From an uncultured Bacteroidales bacterium (GTDB lineage Bacteria > Bacteroidota > Bacteroidia > Bacteroidales > Paludibacteraceae), in NCBI GenBank assembly GCA_900316845.1, contig ONEG01000001.1, positions 143,803 through 207,802 on the forward strand: 64,000 nt of DNA. The letters are read 5' to 3'. The translations under genes and the position numbers were made by a program. The notes under the pieces were generated by a model that searched no databases, was not told the origin of the DNA, and saw only the letters and a list, made by a program, of their open reading frames with translations. Below are positions 7,005 through 15,137 of the stretch, one piece after another. The first letter of the stretch is position 1; each line of letters begins with the position of its first letter.

Positions 7005-7020
7005 TTTTTTTATACTTTTG
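6989..7020 (+). promoter_or_regulatory. Promoter of the O-methyltransferase gene
   Basis: TTTG (6989-6992), 20 bp, TACTTTTG (7013-7020), then CAGC. The start codon at 7040 follows about 20 bases later, excluding the longer frame from 6998. Confidence 0.85.
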
Positions 7021-7039
7021 CAGCAAATTTTGTAACAAA

Positions 7040-7684
7040 ATGACACTTGAAGAGTATATTTCCCTCCACACAAGCCCGGAAAATGAGGTTTTGGAGGCTA
7101 TCACGCGTGATACGCACGTTCATATATTAAACCCGCACATGTTGAGCGGGCACGTGCAGGGGCGCGTGTTAAGTATGCTGAGTCACATGATTCGGCCGAA
7201 GCGGATTTTGGAGTTAGGTACGTTCACGGGCTATAGTGCCCTGTGTCTGGCGGAAGGATTGGCAGAAGGCGGCCGACTCATCACCATTGAGCACAACGAC
7301 GAGTTGGAAGAGACTATACAGCGGAATATAGCAAAATCTCCCCTATCAAACCGCATCGAGCTGATCATTGGGGATGCTGTGGAAGTCATCAGTAATCAGT
7401 TTTCAGTATTCAGCAATCAGCCTTTTGATTTGGTCTTTATCGATGCGGACAAACGAGAATATTGCGCGTATCTGGATGCGGTTTATCCTTTGGTCACGGT
7501 AGGCGGATTCATTCTGGCGGACAACACCCTCTGGGACGGTCACATCATCGATCCGGCATACGACAAAGACAAACAGACCTTGGGACTCAGAGCCTTCAAC
7601 GACAAACTAAAAGAGGACGACCGTTTTGAACAGGTCATCCTCCCTTTACGAGACGGACTTACGTTGATACGAAAGGTCAAATAG
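7040..7684 (+). CDS. SAM-dependent class I O-methyltransferase
   Basis: 214 residues, matching the catechol/caffeoyl-CoA-type O-methyltransferase family (PF01596). The SAM-binding motif is RILELGTFTGYSALCLAEGL (about 57-76), followed by LITIEHNDEL, DLVFIDADKREYCAYLD (metal-ligand Asp) and GGFILADNTLWDG. The protein transfers a methyl group from SAM, usually to an oxygen with a divalent metal; the substrate is unknown. Codons 117-128 (EVISNQFSVFSNQ) are written by five heptamer repeats (7388-7422), an in-frame insertion in a surface stretch. A further heptamer array follows the stop (7687-7714). Divergent from lrp. Confidence 0.9.
   Translation: MTLEEYISLHTSPENEVLEAITRDTHVHILNPHMLSGHVQGRVLSMLSHMIRPKRILELGTFTGYSALCLAEGLAEGGRLITIEHNDELEETIQRNIAKSPLSNRIELIIGDAVEVISNQFSVFSNQPFDLVFIDADKREYCAYLDAVYPLVTVGGFILADNTLWDGHIIDPAYDKDKQTLGLRAFNDKLKEDDRFEQVILPLRDGLTLIRKVK
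7388..7422 (+). repeat. Heptamer array (NTCAGNN x5) inside the O-methyltransferase gene
   Basis: Five units: atcagta, atcagtt, ttcagta, ttcagca, atcagcc. The reading frame is kept open through the array. Confidence 0.85.
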
Positions 7685-7686
7685 CT

Positions 7687-7714
7687 ATCAGCCGTCAGTA
7701 TTCAGGATTCAGAG
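7687..7714 (+). repeat. Heptamer array (NTCAGNN x4) between two convergent genes
   Basis: Units atcagcc, gtcagta, ttcagga, ttcagag. It lies just after the methyltransferase stop and overlaps the last codons of the convergent thioesterase gene. Confidence 0.8.
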
Positions 7715-8212
7715 ATTGAGGGCTTCCTCCCAAGTATAGTCACGATCTTCGACAGAAGAGGCAATGTACCCCATTGTCTCTTTTGCTTTATCCTGTGGGA
7801 AAGTGAAGTACGTGCAGACGCACTCGCAGAGCAACTCTCCTTCGGCGGAGTAGATCTCCCCTACTACGATCGCCACATTCCGTCGCATCTCTTTGAGATA
7901 GCCGCGGAGCTTGATATAATCCTGCAGCGTAGATACGGGTTTATGGTAACGCATCTCCATTTTCGCCGTCACGCCGGCTGTCTGGAGTTTATGAAAGACG
8001 ACCCATCCGCACACTTCGTCCAACAGAACCGCCTGAACACCGCCGTGAAGGGTATTGAGCCAGGATTGATGGTTCTGCGTCGGACGCCAGATAGAGATGA
8101 TGTCATCCCCATCCTCAAAGAACCGCATCCGCGTTCCTATGGGGTTATCCGGGCTACAACCAAAACAGTTATAACCGGGCATGGAAGTCCAAGGATTGAT
8201 AATTCGTTTCAT
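7709..8212 (-). CDS. PaaI-like hotdog-fold thioesterase
   Basis: 167 residues. The hotdog domain spans about 45-140, with the family pattern NHQSWLNTLHGGVQAVLLDEV (catalytic Asp/Glu region), VTAKMEMRYHKPVST and NVAIVVGEIYSAEGELLCEC. The N-terminus carries YNCFGCSPDNPIG, typical of Bacteroidota members. These enzymes hydrolyse acyl-CoA thioesters; the acyl group is unknown. The start at 8212 overlaps the stop of the outer-membrane protein gene (TAATG), so translation is coupled. It is the last gene of DUF2723-cobW-OMP-thioesterase. Confidence 0.85.
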   Translation of the reverse strand: MKRIINPWTSMPGYNCFGCSPDNPIGTRMRFFEDGDDIISIWRPTQNHQSWLNTLHGGVQAVLLDEVCGWVVFHKLQTAGVTAKMEMRYHKPVSTLQDYIKLRGYLKEMRRNVAIVVGEIYSAEGELLCECVCTYFTFPQDKAKETMGYIASSVEDRDYTWEEALNL

Positions 8213-9651
8213 TAGAAATTGTATTTGGTCATCAGTTGTACACGATGGTTCGTCACCCAATGGAGGTTCGCCTTTGCGAGTCCGTACAGGTCGGAGGTTC
8301 CGGCTTGACCGTATTGCACGGAGGTAATCTCATACTCCAGTCCTAATTGGAACTTACCCACCGTATAGAGCAAGGTAGGCGACAAACGCCACATACGATT
8401 CATATTATTGGCGCGGGGCGTGTATAAGTCATCCGGACGACCGTCATGGTTACCGTCGTAAAGCGTTTCCTTCGTGCCGAGATTCTCAATATATCCGGCA
8501 AAGAGAATACCCTGCAGTTTCTGCGGGTGTTTGTCTTCCTGCGCCCCTATTTTGCCGCCATACACGATACTCAGCCACGAGGATGATGCGCGGAGCGGCG
8601 TATATTCCCACGAGCCATCCGGGTTCTTGGCTTTTACACCATAACCACTATTGAGGTTCATGTGTTCGCCTGCCTCCGAGAAGATGGTCTTCGCTTTGAT
8701 TGAGAACTCATCTTTCTTGTATTGTACGTAGAGGAAAGGCGAAGCGGTGGTGATACGATCCTTAACGCTGACGGAGATTGTGTTTCCTCCGACATTAACC
8801 GTGCCTATCTGTCTTGGTTTGATACTCAGTACGTCGGCGCCGGCGCGCAGCAGGAATCCGTTCGTGTGGACACTCAAGCCTAAATAGGCCTCCGGCGTCT
8901 TGCTGTACATGATAAAATCTGCGGCTTGAGTAGATGCGCCGGTGGGTGACGGGCCTAAGGAACAGTATTGCATCTGCCATAACAGCGAACCCGTAAGCGT
9001 AAAATACTTGCCTAAACGCGCATCCATCTTCACTTGCGGCGAGCGGTTGAACGGTCCGAAGGGAGCGCCCGAAGCCAGCGAGATGACGTCGCTAAAGTCC
9101 GCAGCCATCGGATGCCAAGCCTGACCGAGCAATAAGTCCACCCGCGCGTAATCCTTATCATTCATGCGCAAACTATCCCAGCCTAAAGTCATATATGCCT
9201 GACGCAGGCGAAACTGCGCCACGCCGCTAACGGGGTGAGAGACTTTCGTACTCAAGCCCGCGTAGAAATCCGCTTCGATCTTACCTCCGAACTCCGTGTT
9301 ACGCCATTTATAGCCCACGATATCCAATCCTACGCGTGTCGTCAAACTCAAGAAACGAAACGTGCTATGTGCGTTCAGGTCTTCACGAGGAAGGCCGGAT
9401 GCAGCTGCTTCTGCTTCTGTCTGATTCCACGCCTCGTCTTTGGGCTGGTAGTTATACAAATCGCCCGTTCCGGAGATGGACTCACGGGAATCGAAAGTAA
9501 AATAGTTACGGATAAAACCGTAGGGCTTGAAATGCTGCTTGAGGTGGGACTTCACCGCCTCTTTCTTAGCTGCTTTGGCATCTCCCTCCAGCGCAAAGAC
9601 CGAAGTGACGGTCAATGCGCAAAGAAGGAGGAGAATCATTCTATTTTTCAT
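8212..9651 (-). CDS. Outer-membrane beta-barrel (porin-like) protein
   Basis: 479 residues. A signal peptide (about 1-20, ending SVFALEG) is followed by a short Lys/Ala-rich segment. A long run of amphipathic strands with aromatic girdles then starts at FKPYGFIRNYFTFDSRES and ends with an outer-membrane barrel signature (VQLMTKYNF, terminal Phe). The strand count and length fit a 16-18-strand barrel of the DcaP/porin-like class in Bacteroidales; the substrate is unknown. It lies 36 bp after the cobW-type gene and overlaps the thioesterase gene by one base. Confidence 0.75.
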   Translation of the reverse strand: MKNRMILLLLCALTVTSVFALEGDAKAAKKEAVKSHLKQHFKPYGFIRNYFTFDSRESISGTGDLYNYQPKDEAWNQTEAEAAASGLPREDLNAHSTFRFLSLTTRVGLDIVGYKWRNTEFGGKIEADFYAGLSTKVSHPVSGVAQFRLRQAYMTLGWDSLRMNDKDYARVDLLLGQAWHPMAADFSDVISLASGAPFGPFNRSPQVKMDARLGKYFTLTGSLLWQMQYCSLGPSPTGASTQAADFIMYSKTPEAYLGLSVHTNGFLLRAGADVLSIKPRQIGTVNVGGNTISVSVKDRITTASPFLYVQYKKDEFSIKAKTIFSEAGEHMNLNSGYGVKAKNPDGSWEYTPLRASSSWLSIVYGGKIGAQEDKHPQKLQGILFAGYIENLGTKETLYDGNHDGRPDDLYTPRANNMNRMWRLSPTLLYTVGKFQLGLEYEITSVQYGQAGTSDLYGLAKANLHWVTNHRVQLMTKYNF

Positions 9652-9687
9652 ACGTTAATTGCAGCCGGAATCCGTAGTTAAATTATT

Positions 9688-10914
9688 TTATTGCAAACAA
9701 CGGTCTAACGCATCGGTAAGCGCTTTCTTATCCAGATGCTGGCCGATAAAGACGAGTTTCTGCATTCTGTCGCCGTATTGGTCATCCCAATCCTTGCGGA
9801 GCTGCGCATCGTCCGCCATGAGTTGCATCAGCTCCTCTTTGGGCATCGTCGCAAACCACTCTCCGGCCTTGCGGAGGTTGAACTGGCGTCCGGCTTGCTC
9901 AAAGAGATAGCACATATCGTACTCCTCGGCAAAATAGCACATGCCTTTGCAGCGGATGACGTTCTTCGGCCAATGAGCCGCCACAAACTCATCAAAAAGC
10001 CCGAGATCAAACGGTCTGCGCGCATAATAGACAAAGGTCTCTATACCAAACTCCGCCAGGTGGTCATGCTCGCCATGCTCATGATCGTGGTGATGCTCGT
10101 GATCGTGGTGATGGTGCTCATGCTCATCGTGATCATCATCGTCATCATCGTCGTCGTCATCATGGTCATGGTGGTGCGACGCATCCTCCACTTCCTGGAT
10201 CCAAGCAGCGGAAGTAGCTGTGCGGTCAAAGTCGAACATACGGGTGTTGAGAATCTTCTCAAACGGCACATCGCAGTAGTTCGTCTCGATGATTTCTGCG
10301 GTGGGCTGTATGGCGCGAATGATCGATTTAATCCGCGCTAACTCTTCTTCGCTTACTTCGGAGGCCTTGTTTAACAAAACAATATTCGAGAACTCAATCT
10401 GCTCAATCACGAGTGCTGCGAGGTCTTCTTCCTTGGGCACATAGTGCGCCAACTGCTCGCCGCCATCAAACTCGTCACGGATACGGAGAGCATCCACCAC
10501 CGTGCAGATACAATCCAAAACCGGCATTCCGTCCTGCGCAAACTGAGGTACCATCTGCGGGTACGAACACAAGGTCTGGGCAATAGGCGCAGGCTCGCAG
10601 ATGCCGGAAGCCTCGATGACGATGTAGTCATATGCCTTTTGCGCCGCGAGGTCGTGCAGCTGGTTGATGAGATCGGTCTGGAGCGTACAGCATATACAAC
10701 CGTTCTGCAGCGCCACGAGGGAATCATTCTTCTGCGACACTACTCCGCCCTGCTGAATGAGTGAAGCGTCGATATTCACTTCGCCTATATCATTGACAAT
10801 AACCGCAAATCGAATGCCTTTGTTATTCGTCAGAATGCGGTTAAGAAGGGTTGTCTTGCCGCTTCCCAGATAACCGGTAAGCAGCAAGACAGGAATTTTT
10901 TGAATACTATTCAT
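9688..10914 (-). CDS. CobW/ZNG1-type metallochaperone GTPase with His/Asp-rich metal loop
   Basis: 408 residues from the ATG at 10914; an upstream TTG is less likely. It is a G3E-family GTPase: Walker A TGYLGSGKTT (13-22), GCICC metal motif (72-76), YIVIEASGICEPAPIAQTL and VLLNKASEVS (NKxD-like). Family members load Zn2+ or Co2+ into client proteins with GTP hydrolysis. A loop at about 245-290 has ten consecutive Asp flanked by dense His/Asp/Glu, encoded by a gat/gac/cat-rich stretch, and is expected to store or sense zinc. The C-terminal CobW_C domain ends with GQHLDKKALTDALDRCL. It lies between DUF2723 and an outer-membrane protein. The metal is inferred from the family; no Zur site was identified. 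Confidence 0.93.
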   Translation of the reverse strand: MNSIQKIPVLLLTGYLGSGKTTLLNRILTNNKGIRFAVIVNDIGEVNIDASLIQQGGVVSQKNDSLVALQNGCICCTLQTDLINQLHDLAAQKAYDYIVIEASGICEPAPIAQTLCSYPQMVPQFAQDGMPVLDCICTVVDALRIRDEFDGGEQLAHYVPKEEDLAALVIEQIEFSNIVLLNKASEVSEEELARIKSIIRAIQPTAEIIETNYCDVPFEKILNTRMFDFDRTATSAAWIQEVEDASHHHDHDDDDDDDDDDHDEHEHHHHDHEHHHDHEHGEHDHLAEFGIETFVYYARRPFDLGLFDEFVAAHWPKNVIRCKGMCYFAEEYDMCYLFEQAGRQFNLRKAGEWFATMPKEELMQLMADDAQLRKDWDDQYGDRMQKLVFIGQHLDKKALTDALDRCLQ

Positions 10915-10916
10915 TC

Positions 10917-10955
10917 GCAATTCGTAATTTTTAATTTGTAATTCGTAATTTTTAC
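10917..10955. repeat. A+T-rich tandem repeat between DUF2723 and cobW-type genes
   Basis: Two near-copies of aattcgtaattttta separated by atttgt fill the 37-bp gap. Similar aattaaaaattacg runs occur at 32080-32110 and 59367-59400. Confidence 0.65.
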
Positions 10956-13900
10956 TTTACGTACGCGGCATAATCGCCGTAATATTTTTCTACCAATTCG
11001 GATTGTCCGTTCCGCTCACACGTCTGGAGAACGTAACCCAATACTGCCACTTGGCGGCTGGTGGTGGTCTCCATCAGTTCGCGTTTGCGGCGGTCCAGAG
11101 ACGATGCAAAACGCAGGTACTCTACGCAGGTGTTCGCAACATCATCCATGATCGCTACGGCTTTCTCGTCCTCTTTGAGCATGAAATACATCGCCGCCAT
11201 CGATGCGGATGTGTAATCGTACGGGATATTGTATCCCGGGAGTTGCTCTTCGGCATAATCCAACACCTCAAGAGCCTTCTCACGCTGGTTCTCACGCAGC
11301 AGTTGTTCCGCCAGTTGCGCAAACATCATCCGGTGGGTACGACACATACGCATGAGGTTCTCATCGATGTAGATGCCGGGGATATTCATGTTGCCGAATT
11401 TGAATTGGTGCATCATGTTCTCGTACATCTTCTCGGTGTTCACGCGCGGTTGACCGTCACGGCTGCGAGTAGGAGTAACTTGGTATGCCAGACCCGTAAG
11501 TTCCATATACGGCTCGAGTCCCAGATAGTAGTCGTTGCCGACCGTTGCGCAGAAATAGATCGGACGCTGCCATTTGTTGGTGGACAACATCTCCATGATC
11601 ATCATCTCCGAACGGGTGTACATCCTTTTCTTCTTAAACAGGATCTGCTCGCCGGAAGGAGTCTCCACGAAGAGCTGGTCGGACGGGATATAATTATCGC
11701 CTTCGCGAGTCTTGGTTCGCGGATCTTCCGAACGCAGGAAATTAAATGCTTTCTCGACGGAAATAGGCTGTCCGAGGCGGTTATCCACGCGGGCAATCTC
11801 ATTTGCTCCGGGCATGTAATCTTTGTACTCCCAACTGATAGGAAGTGCCTCCGACTCGTAGTACGGACGCTTCATCTGGGCGATGTACCAATCGGTCTGC
11901 AGATACGAGAGGTTGCACACACGCTTGTCGGTTCCGACCTCTTCTACCTCCTGGTTGTACCAAAGAGGGAAGGTGTCGTTATCGCCGTTCGAGAACAGGA
12001 TCGCCTGGTCCTCGCAGGACTTGAGATAGTTAGCTCCGAAATCGCGGCAACTATACCGTTGACTACGGTCATGGTCATCCCAGTTCTGCGATGCCATCTG
12101 CGCAGGCACGAGCAAGCAGACGAGGCTTGCACAAACAGCCACAACAGCCTTGCCCTTTTCGCTCTTCAGCGCGCCGTTGATCCAATCGACAATCGCCAGC
12201 ACACCCAGACCGATCCAGATACAGAAGGCATAGAACGAGCCCGCGTACGCGTAATCACGCTCGCGCGGTTGATAAGGTGTCTGATTGAGGTAAATAACGA
12301 TAGCCAGACCCGTCAGGAAGAACAGCAGGAACGTCAGCGTGAAGTTCTGCCAACCGACAGCCTTTCCGTCCTTGTCTTTCTTTCCGATTTGCCAAACGAT
12401 ACCGAGGATACCCAAGATGAGCGGCAGGAAATAATAGACGTTATGTCCCTTGTTCTCTTTGAGTTCGGTCGGCAGTTTGGATTGATCGCCGAGCATCGCG
12501 TTGTCAATGAACGGAATACCGCTGATCCAGTTTCCTTTGGTAATCTCGCCGTACGACTGCAAGTCATTCTGACGGCCCGCAAAATTCCACATAAAGTACC
12601 GCCAGTACATGAAATTCACTTGGTAGCGGAAGAAGAAACGGAGGTTCTCCGCAAAAGTCGGACAATACTCTGTCTTCTGCTGGCCGCAGTACTCATAACG
12701 AATACGCTTGCCTTTCACGTTCGCCCACTCTTTATAGGCGCTCACATGGCTTCCTTGCGCAGAATACATACGCGGGAAAAGCATGCAGAATTGCGGCATA
12801 TATTTGTACGAAGACTTATATCCGGTGATAACATAATGGTCCTTCTCACCTTCTTTTTCAGGAGCCGGAGCATATTGCGCATGGCCTTGTTTCTCGACCG
12901 GCACGCACATGTTACCCTCGATGCGCAGCTCAACCGGCGCATTGTAGGTCTGGCCGTAGAACAAAGGACGGTCGCCGTACTGCTCGCGGTTCAGATAATA
13001 CTTCAGACTGAACACATTATCCGGGCTGTTCTGATCCATCGGAGTGTCGGCGTTGGAACGAATCACCAAAGCGGCGTACGAGCTGTAACCGATGAGGATG
13101 ACCGTCACCATCAAGATACCGGTATTCAGCCATCTCCAGAGGTTCTTGCCATTCGCCTCGGAATACTCGATATCGGCACGTTTCTTCGTGTACAGAATCG
13201 CCCAGACGAGGATTCCCACGGTCAATACGATACATACCGCGAGACCCGTATTGAAAGGACATCCGAGCACATTGACGAACAACAACTCAAACCATCCGAT
13301 CAGCGTCGGGAAGCCGGGGATAATACCGTACAAAATAACCAAAAGCACCAAGCAGGAGGCCAGGAACGCATAAATCAACCCCTTCCACGAGAACTCGTAG
13401 CGGCGGAAATAATACACCAGACCGATGGCAGGAATGGTCAGCAAGTTCAAGAGGTGGACGCCAATACTCAATCCCATAAGATAAGCGATGGCGATCAGCC
13501 AGCGGTCACTACCCTCTTCATCGGCCTGCTCATCCCATTTGAGAATCAGCCAGAATACCACCGCCGTAAACAACGATGAGGAGGCATATACCTCTCCTTC
13601 CACGGCCGAGAACCAGAACGTGTCGCTGAACGTGTATGCCAACGCACCCACTACTCCTGCTCCAAGAACACCCAGATCCGCCCACAGCGAACCTGTCTCC
13701 TCCCCTTGGGAGGTCGGGAGGGGTTTTACTAATTTTCTCGCAAGCGCCGTGATGGTCCAGAAAAGGAACAGAATAGTGAAGGCGCTCGCCAATGCGGAAA
13801 GGGCGTTGACGCACATCGCTACATGCGCCGTGTCGGACGCAAACAGACTAAAGAAATGCCCCATGAGCATGAAAAACGGTGCTCCGGGCGGGTGTCCCAC

Positions 13901-14041
13901 GTCCAACTTCCAGGCGGAGGAGATGAACTCACCACAATCCCAGAAGGACGCGGTGGGCTCCATCGTAAGGAGATACGTTGCTGCTGCGATGGCAAAAACA
14001 ACCCATCCGCACAGCGTATTCCACAATTTAAAATTCTTCAT
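10952..14041 (-). CDS. DUF2723 (TMEM260-like) multi-pass glycosyltransferase
   Basis: 1029 residues. The N-terminal half has about a dozen membrane helices. The DUF2723 signature lies right at the start: TASFWDCGEFISSAWKLDVG then HPPGAPFFMLMGHFF, where the acidic residues between helices 1 and 2 mirror the catalytic Asp/Glu of lipid-linked-sugar (GT-C) glycosyltransferases. A large periplasmic domain and a helical repeat-like C-terminus (about 880-1025) follow. The human family member TMEM260 is a protein O-mannosyltransferase, so transfer of a lipid-linked sugar to secreted proteins is the best guess. Residues about 107-122 (KPLPTSQGEETGS) coincide with a palindromic repeat copy (13693-13728) in an inter-helix loop. 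First gene of its operon, promoter -7 box at 14091-14098. Confidence 0.88.
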   Translation of the reverse strand: MKNFKLWNTLCGWVVFAIAAATYLLTMEPTASFWDCGEFISSAWKLDVGHPPGAPFFMLMGHFFSLFASDTAHVAMCVNALSALASAFTILFLFWTITALARKLVKPLPTSQGEETGSLWADLGVLGAGVVGALAYTFSDTFWFSAVEGEVYASSSLFTAVVFWLILKWDEQADEEGSDRWLIAIAYLMGLSIGVHLLNLLTIPAIGLVYYFRRYEFSWKGLIYAFLASCLVLLVILYGIIPGFPTLIGWFELLFVNVLGCPFNTGLAVCIVLTVGILVWAILYTKKRADIEYSEANGKNLWRWLNTGILMVTVILIGYSSYAALVIRSNADTPMDQNSPDNVFSLKYYLNREQYGDRPLFYGQTYNAPVELRIEGNMCVPVEKQGHAQYAPAPEKEGEKDHYVITGYKSSYKYMPQFCMLFPRMYSAQGSHVSAYKEWANVKGKRIRYEYCGQQKTEYCPTFAENLRFFFRYQVNFMYWRYFMWNFAGRQNDLQSYGEITKGNWISGIPFIDNAMLGDQSKLPTELKENKGHNVYYFLPLILGILGIVWQIGKKDKDGKAVGWQNFTLTFLLFFLTGLAIVIYLNQTPYQPRERDYAYAGSFYAFCIWIGLGVLAIVDWINGALKSEKGKAVVAVCASLVCLLVPAQMASQNWDDHDRSQRYSCRDFGANYLKSCEDQAILFSNGDNDTFPLWYNQEVEEVGTDKRVCNLSYLQTDWYIAQMKRPYYESEALPISWEYKDYMPGANEIARVDNRLGQPISVEKAFNFLRSEDPRTKTREGDNYIPSDQLFVETPSGEQILFKKKRMYTRSEMMIMEMLSTNKWQRPIYFCATVGNDYYLGLEPYMELTGLAYQVTPTRSRDGQPRVNTEKMYENMMHQFKFGNMNIPGIYIDENLMRMCRTHRMMFAQLAEQLLRENQREKALEVLDYAEEQLPGYNIPYDYTSASMAAMYFMLKEDEKAVAIMDDVANTCVEYLRFASSLDRRKRELMETTTSRQVAVLGYVLQTCERNGQSELVEKYYGDYAAYVK
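13693..13728. repeat. CCTCCC/GGGAGG palindromic repeat inside the DUF2723 gene
   Basis: cctccc-ctt-gggagg (13699-13713) followed by tcgggaggggtttt. In the coding direction it encodes KPLPTSQGEE in a loop between membrane helices, compare TPPKPSPQGRD in the rluA-family gene. Confidence 0.8.
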
Positions 14042-14090
14042 ATTTTTATTATTTTATTAATTTTTAGGCCGTTTTTAGGCAAAATCGTCA

Positions 14091-14098
14091 CAAAGGTA
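14091..14098 (-). promoter_or_regulatory. Promoter -7 box of the DUF2723 operon
   Basis: TACCTTTG on the minus strand, 50 bp before the ATG. The -33 region at the right distance reads TTTT rather than TTTG, a weaker match. Confidence 0.6.
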
Positions 14099-14188
14099 CT
14101 ACAAAATCTTGAAAGTAGAAAATGAAAAGCAAAAAATTTTCGTTTTTTGCACTTATACGCGTTTTTTCTTTATAAAATTGCGCGCGCA

Positions 14189-14220
14189 CTTGCGTATATA
14201 AAAAAGTTTTTGTATCTTTG
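14189..14220 (+). promoter_or_regulatory. Promoter of the polysaccharide locus
   Basis: CTTG (14189-14192), 20 bp, TATCTTTG (14213-14220), then CAGG, 45 bp before the first gene. The next genes follow closely up to gltX, so it may drive the whole locus. No invertible-promoter repeats flank it. Confidence 0.7.
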
Positions 14221-14265
14221 CAGGCTTTTTTAACATAAACGAATAAATCTAAAACAAAATATAAA

Positions 14266-15021
14266 ATGATTAAAGTTGGAATTATTGGATGCGGCTTCGT
14301 TGGAGGAGCCCTGAAAAACTGGTTGGAAAACAACAACCCTGAGTGTAAATTATTCATCAGCGATCCGTACAAAGGATACAATGATGACTTGAGCGGCATT
14401 GACATCGCTTTTCTTCAGATTCACGTACCGACAGAAGATGATGGTACGCAAGATTTGCGGCTGATGACCGAACTCATCAAGAATCTGCCGGACGTACCGG
14501 TTTTCGTTCGTACAACTATTCTGCCGGGCACCAGCGAGCGCCTCTCAAAAGAGACCGGACATCATGTGTATTACATGCCGGAGTTCCTGACCGAGCGCAC
14601 GTATATTGAGGACTTCAACAGACAGACGATGGTATTTACCGGCGCGCAAGAGCTGTTGACGAAGATTTTCGTTGGCAAGAAATTTACCGTCATGAGCCCG
14701 CTCGAGGCGGAGTTGACCAAGTACATGCACAATGTCTTTGGTGCCTACAAAGTAACCTATTTCAACGCTTGCCGCGAGTATTGCGAGAAAATGGGAGCCG
14801 ATTGGCGCAAAGTACACACCGGCATTCTCCTCTCCGGTTACATCAACGACACCCACACCTACGTCCCGGGACCCGATGGTAAATTCGGTTATGGCGGAAA
14901 ATGTTTCCCGAAAGACGTGAACGCATTTGCGGAAATGACCAAAGGAACATCCCTCGGAATACTCTTGGAGCACCTCCACGAACTGAACGTTCATTTCCGT
15001 GGCGTCGAGGAACACATTTAA
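14266..15021 (+). CDS. Short UDP-glucose/GDP-mannose dehydrogenase-family protein lacking the C-terminal domain
   Basis: 251 residues. Rossmann motif VGIIGCGFVGGALKNWL, then VFVRTTILPGTSERL and MPEFLTERTY. Central helix LEAELTKYMHNVFGAYKVTY and the catalytic-Cys loop FGYGGKCFPKDVNAFAEM complete the conserved core. Full-length nucleotide-sugar dehydrogenases are 390-450 residues; this one stops about 25 residues after the catalytic loop, so the C-terminal NAD/UDP-sugar domain is missing. The core residues are intact, so it is not simply decayed. It may act with another subunit or on a smaller substrate. It heads the polysaccharide locus, next to a full-length paralogue. Confidence 0.8.
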   Translation: MIKVGIIGCGFVGGALKNWLENNNPECKLFISDPYKGYNDDLSGIDIAFLQIHVPTEDDGTQDLRLMTELIKNLPDVPVFVRTTILPGTSERLSKETGHHVYYMPEFLTERTYIEDFNRQTMVFTGAQELLTKIFVGKKFTVMSPLEAELTKYMHNVFGAYKVTYFNACREYCEKMGADWRKVHTGILLSGYINDTHTYVPGPDGKFGYGGKCFPKDVNAFAEMTKGTSLGILLEHLHELNVHFRGVEEHI

Positions 15022-15068
15022 AAATCTCACTGAACACATCTAAGAGCCTCCAAAAACGGTCTAATCCC

Positions 15069-15100
15069 GACGGTCAAACGACGGTCAAACGACGGTCAAA
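15069..15100 (+). repeat. Three tandem 11-bp units upstream of ugd
   Basis: gacggtcaaac is repeated three times (last unit ends in g) in the 116-bp gap between the two dehydrogenase genes. Confidence 0.9.
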
Positions 15101-15137
15101 GCCAAGGTTAGTACTCTATTACACCCTTTTTTGAATC

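Noticed and set aside
11003-13579. A very long open frame (858 codons) on the plus strand opposite the DUF2723 gene
   Set aside because: It mirrors the codon bias of the true gene, has no signal, domain or promoter, and the minus-strand protein is clearly conserved.
14161-15137. Invertible promoter for phase variation of the polysaccharide locus
   Set aside because: No inverted repeats flank the promoter at 14189-14220 and no site-specific invertase gene lies nearby.
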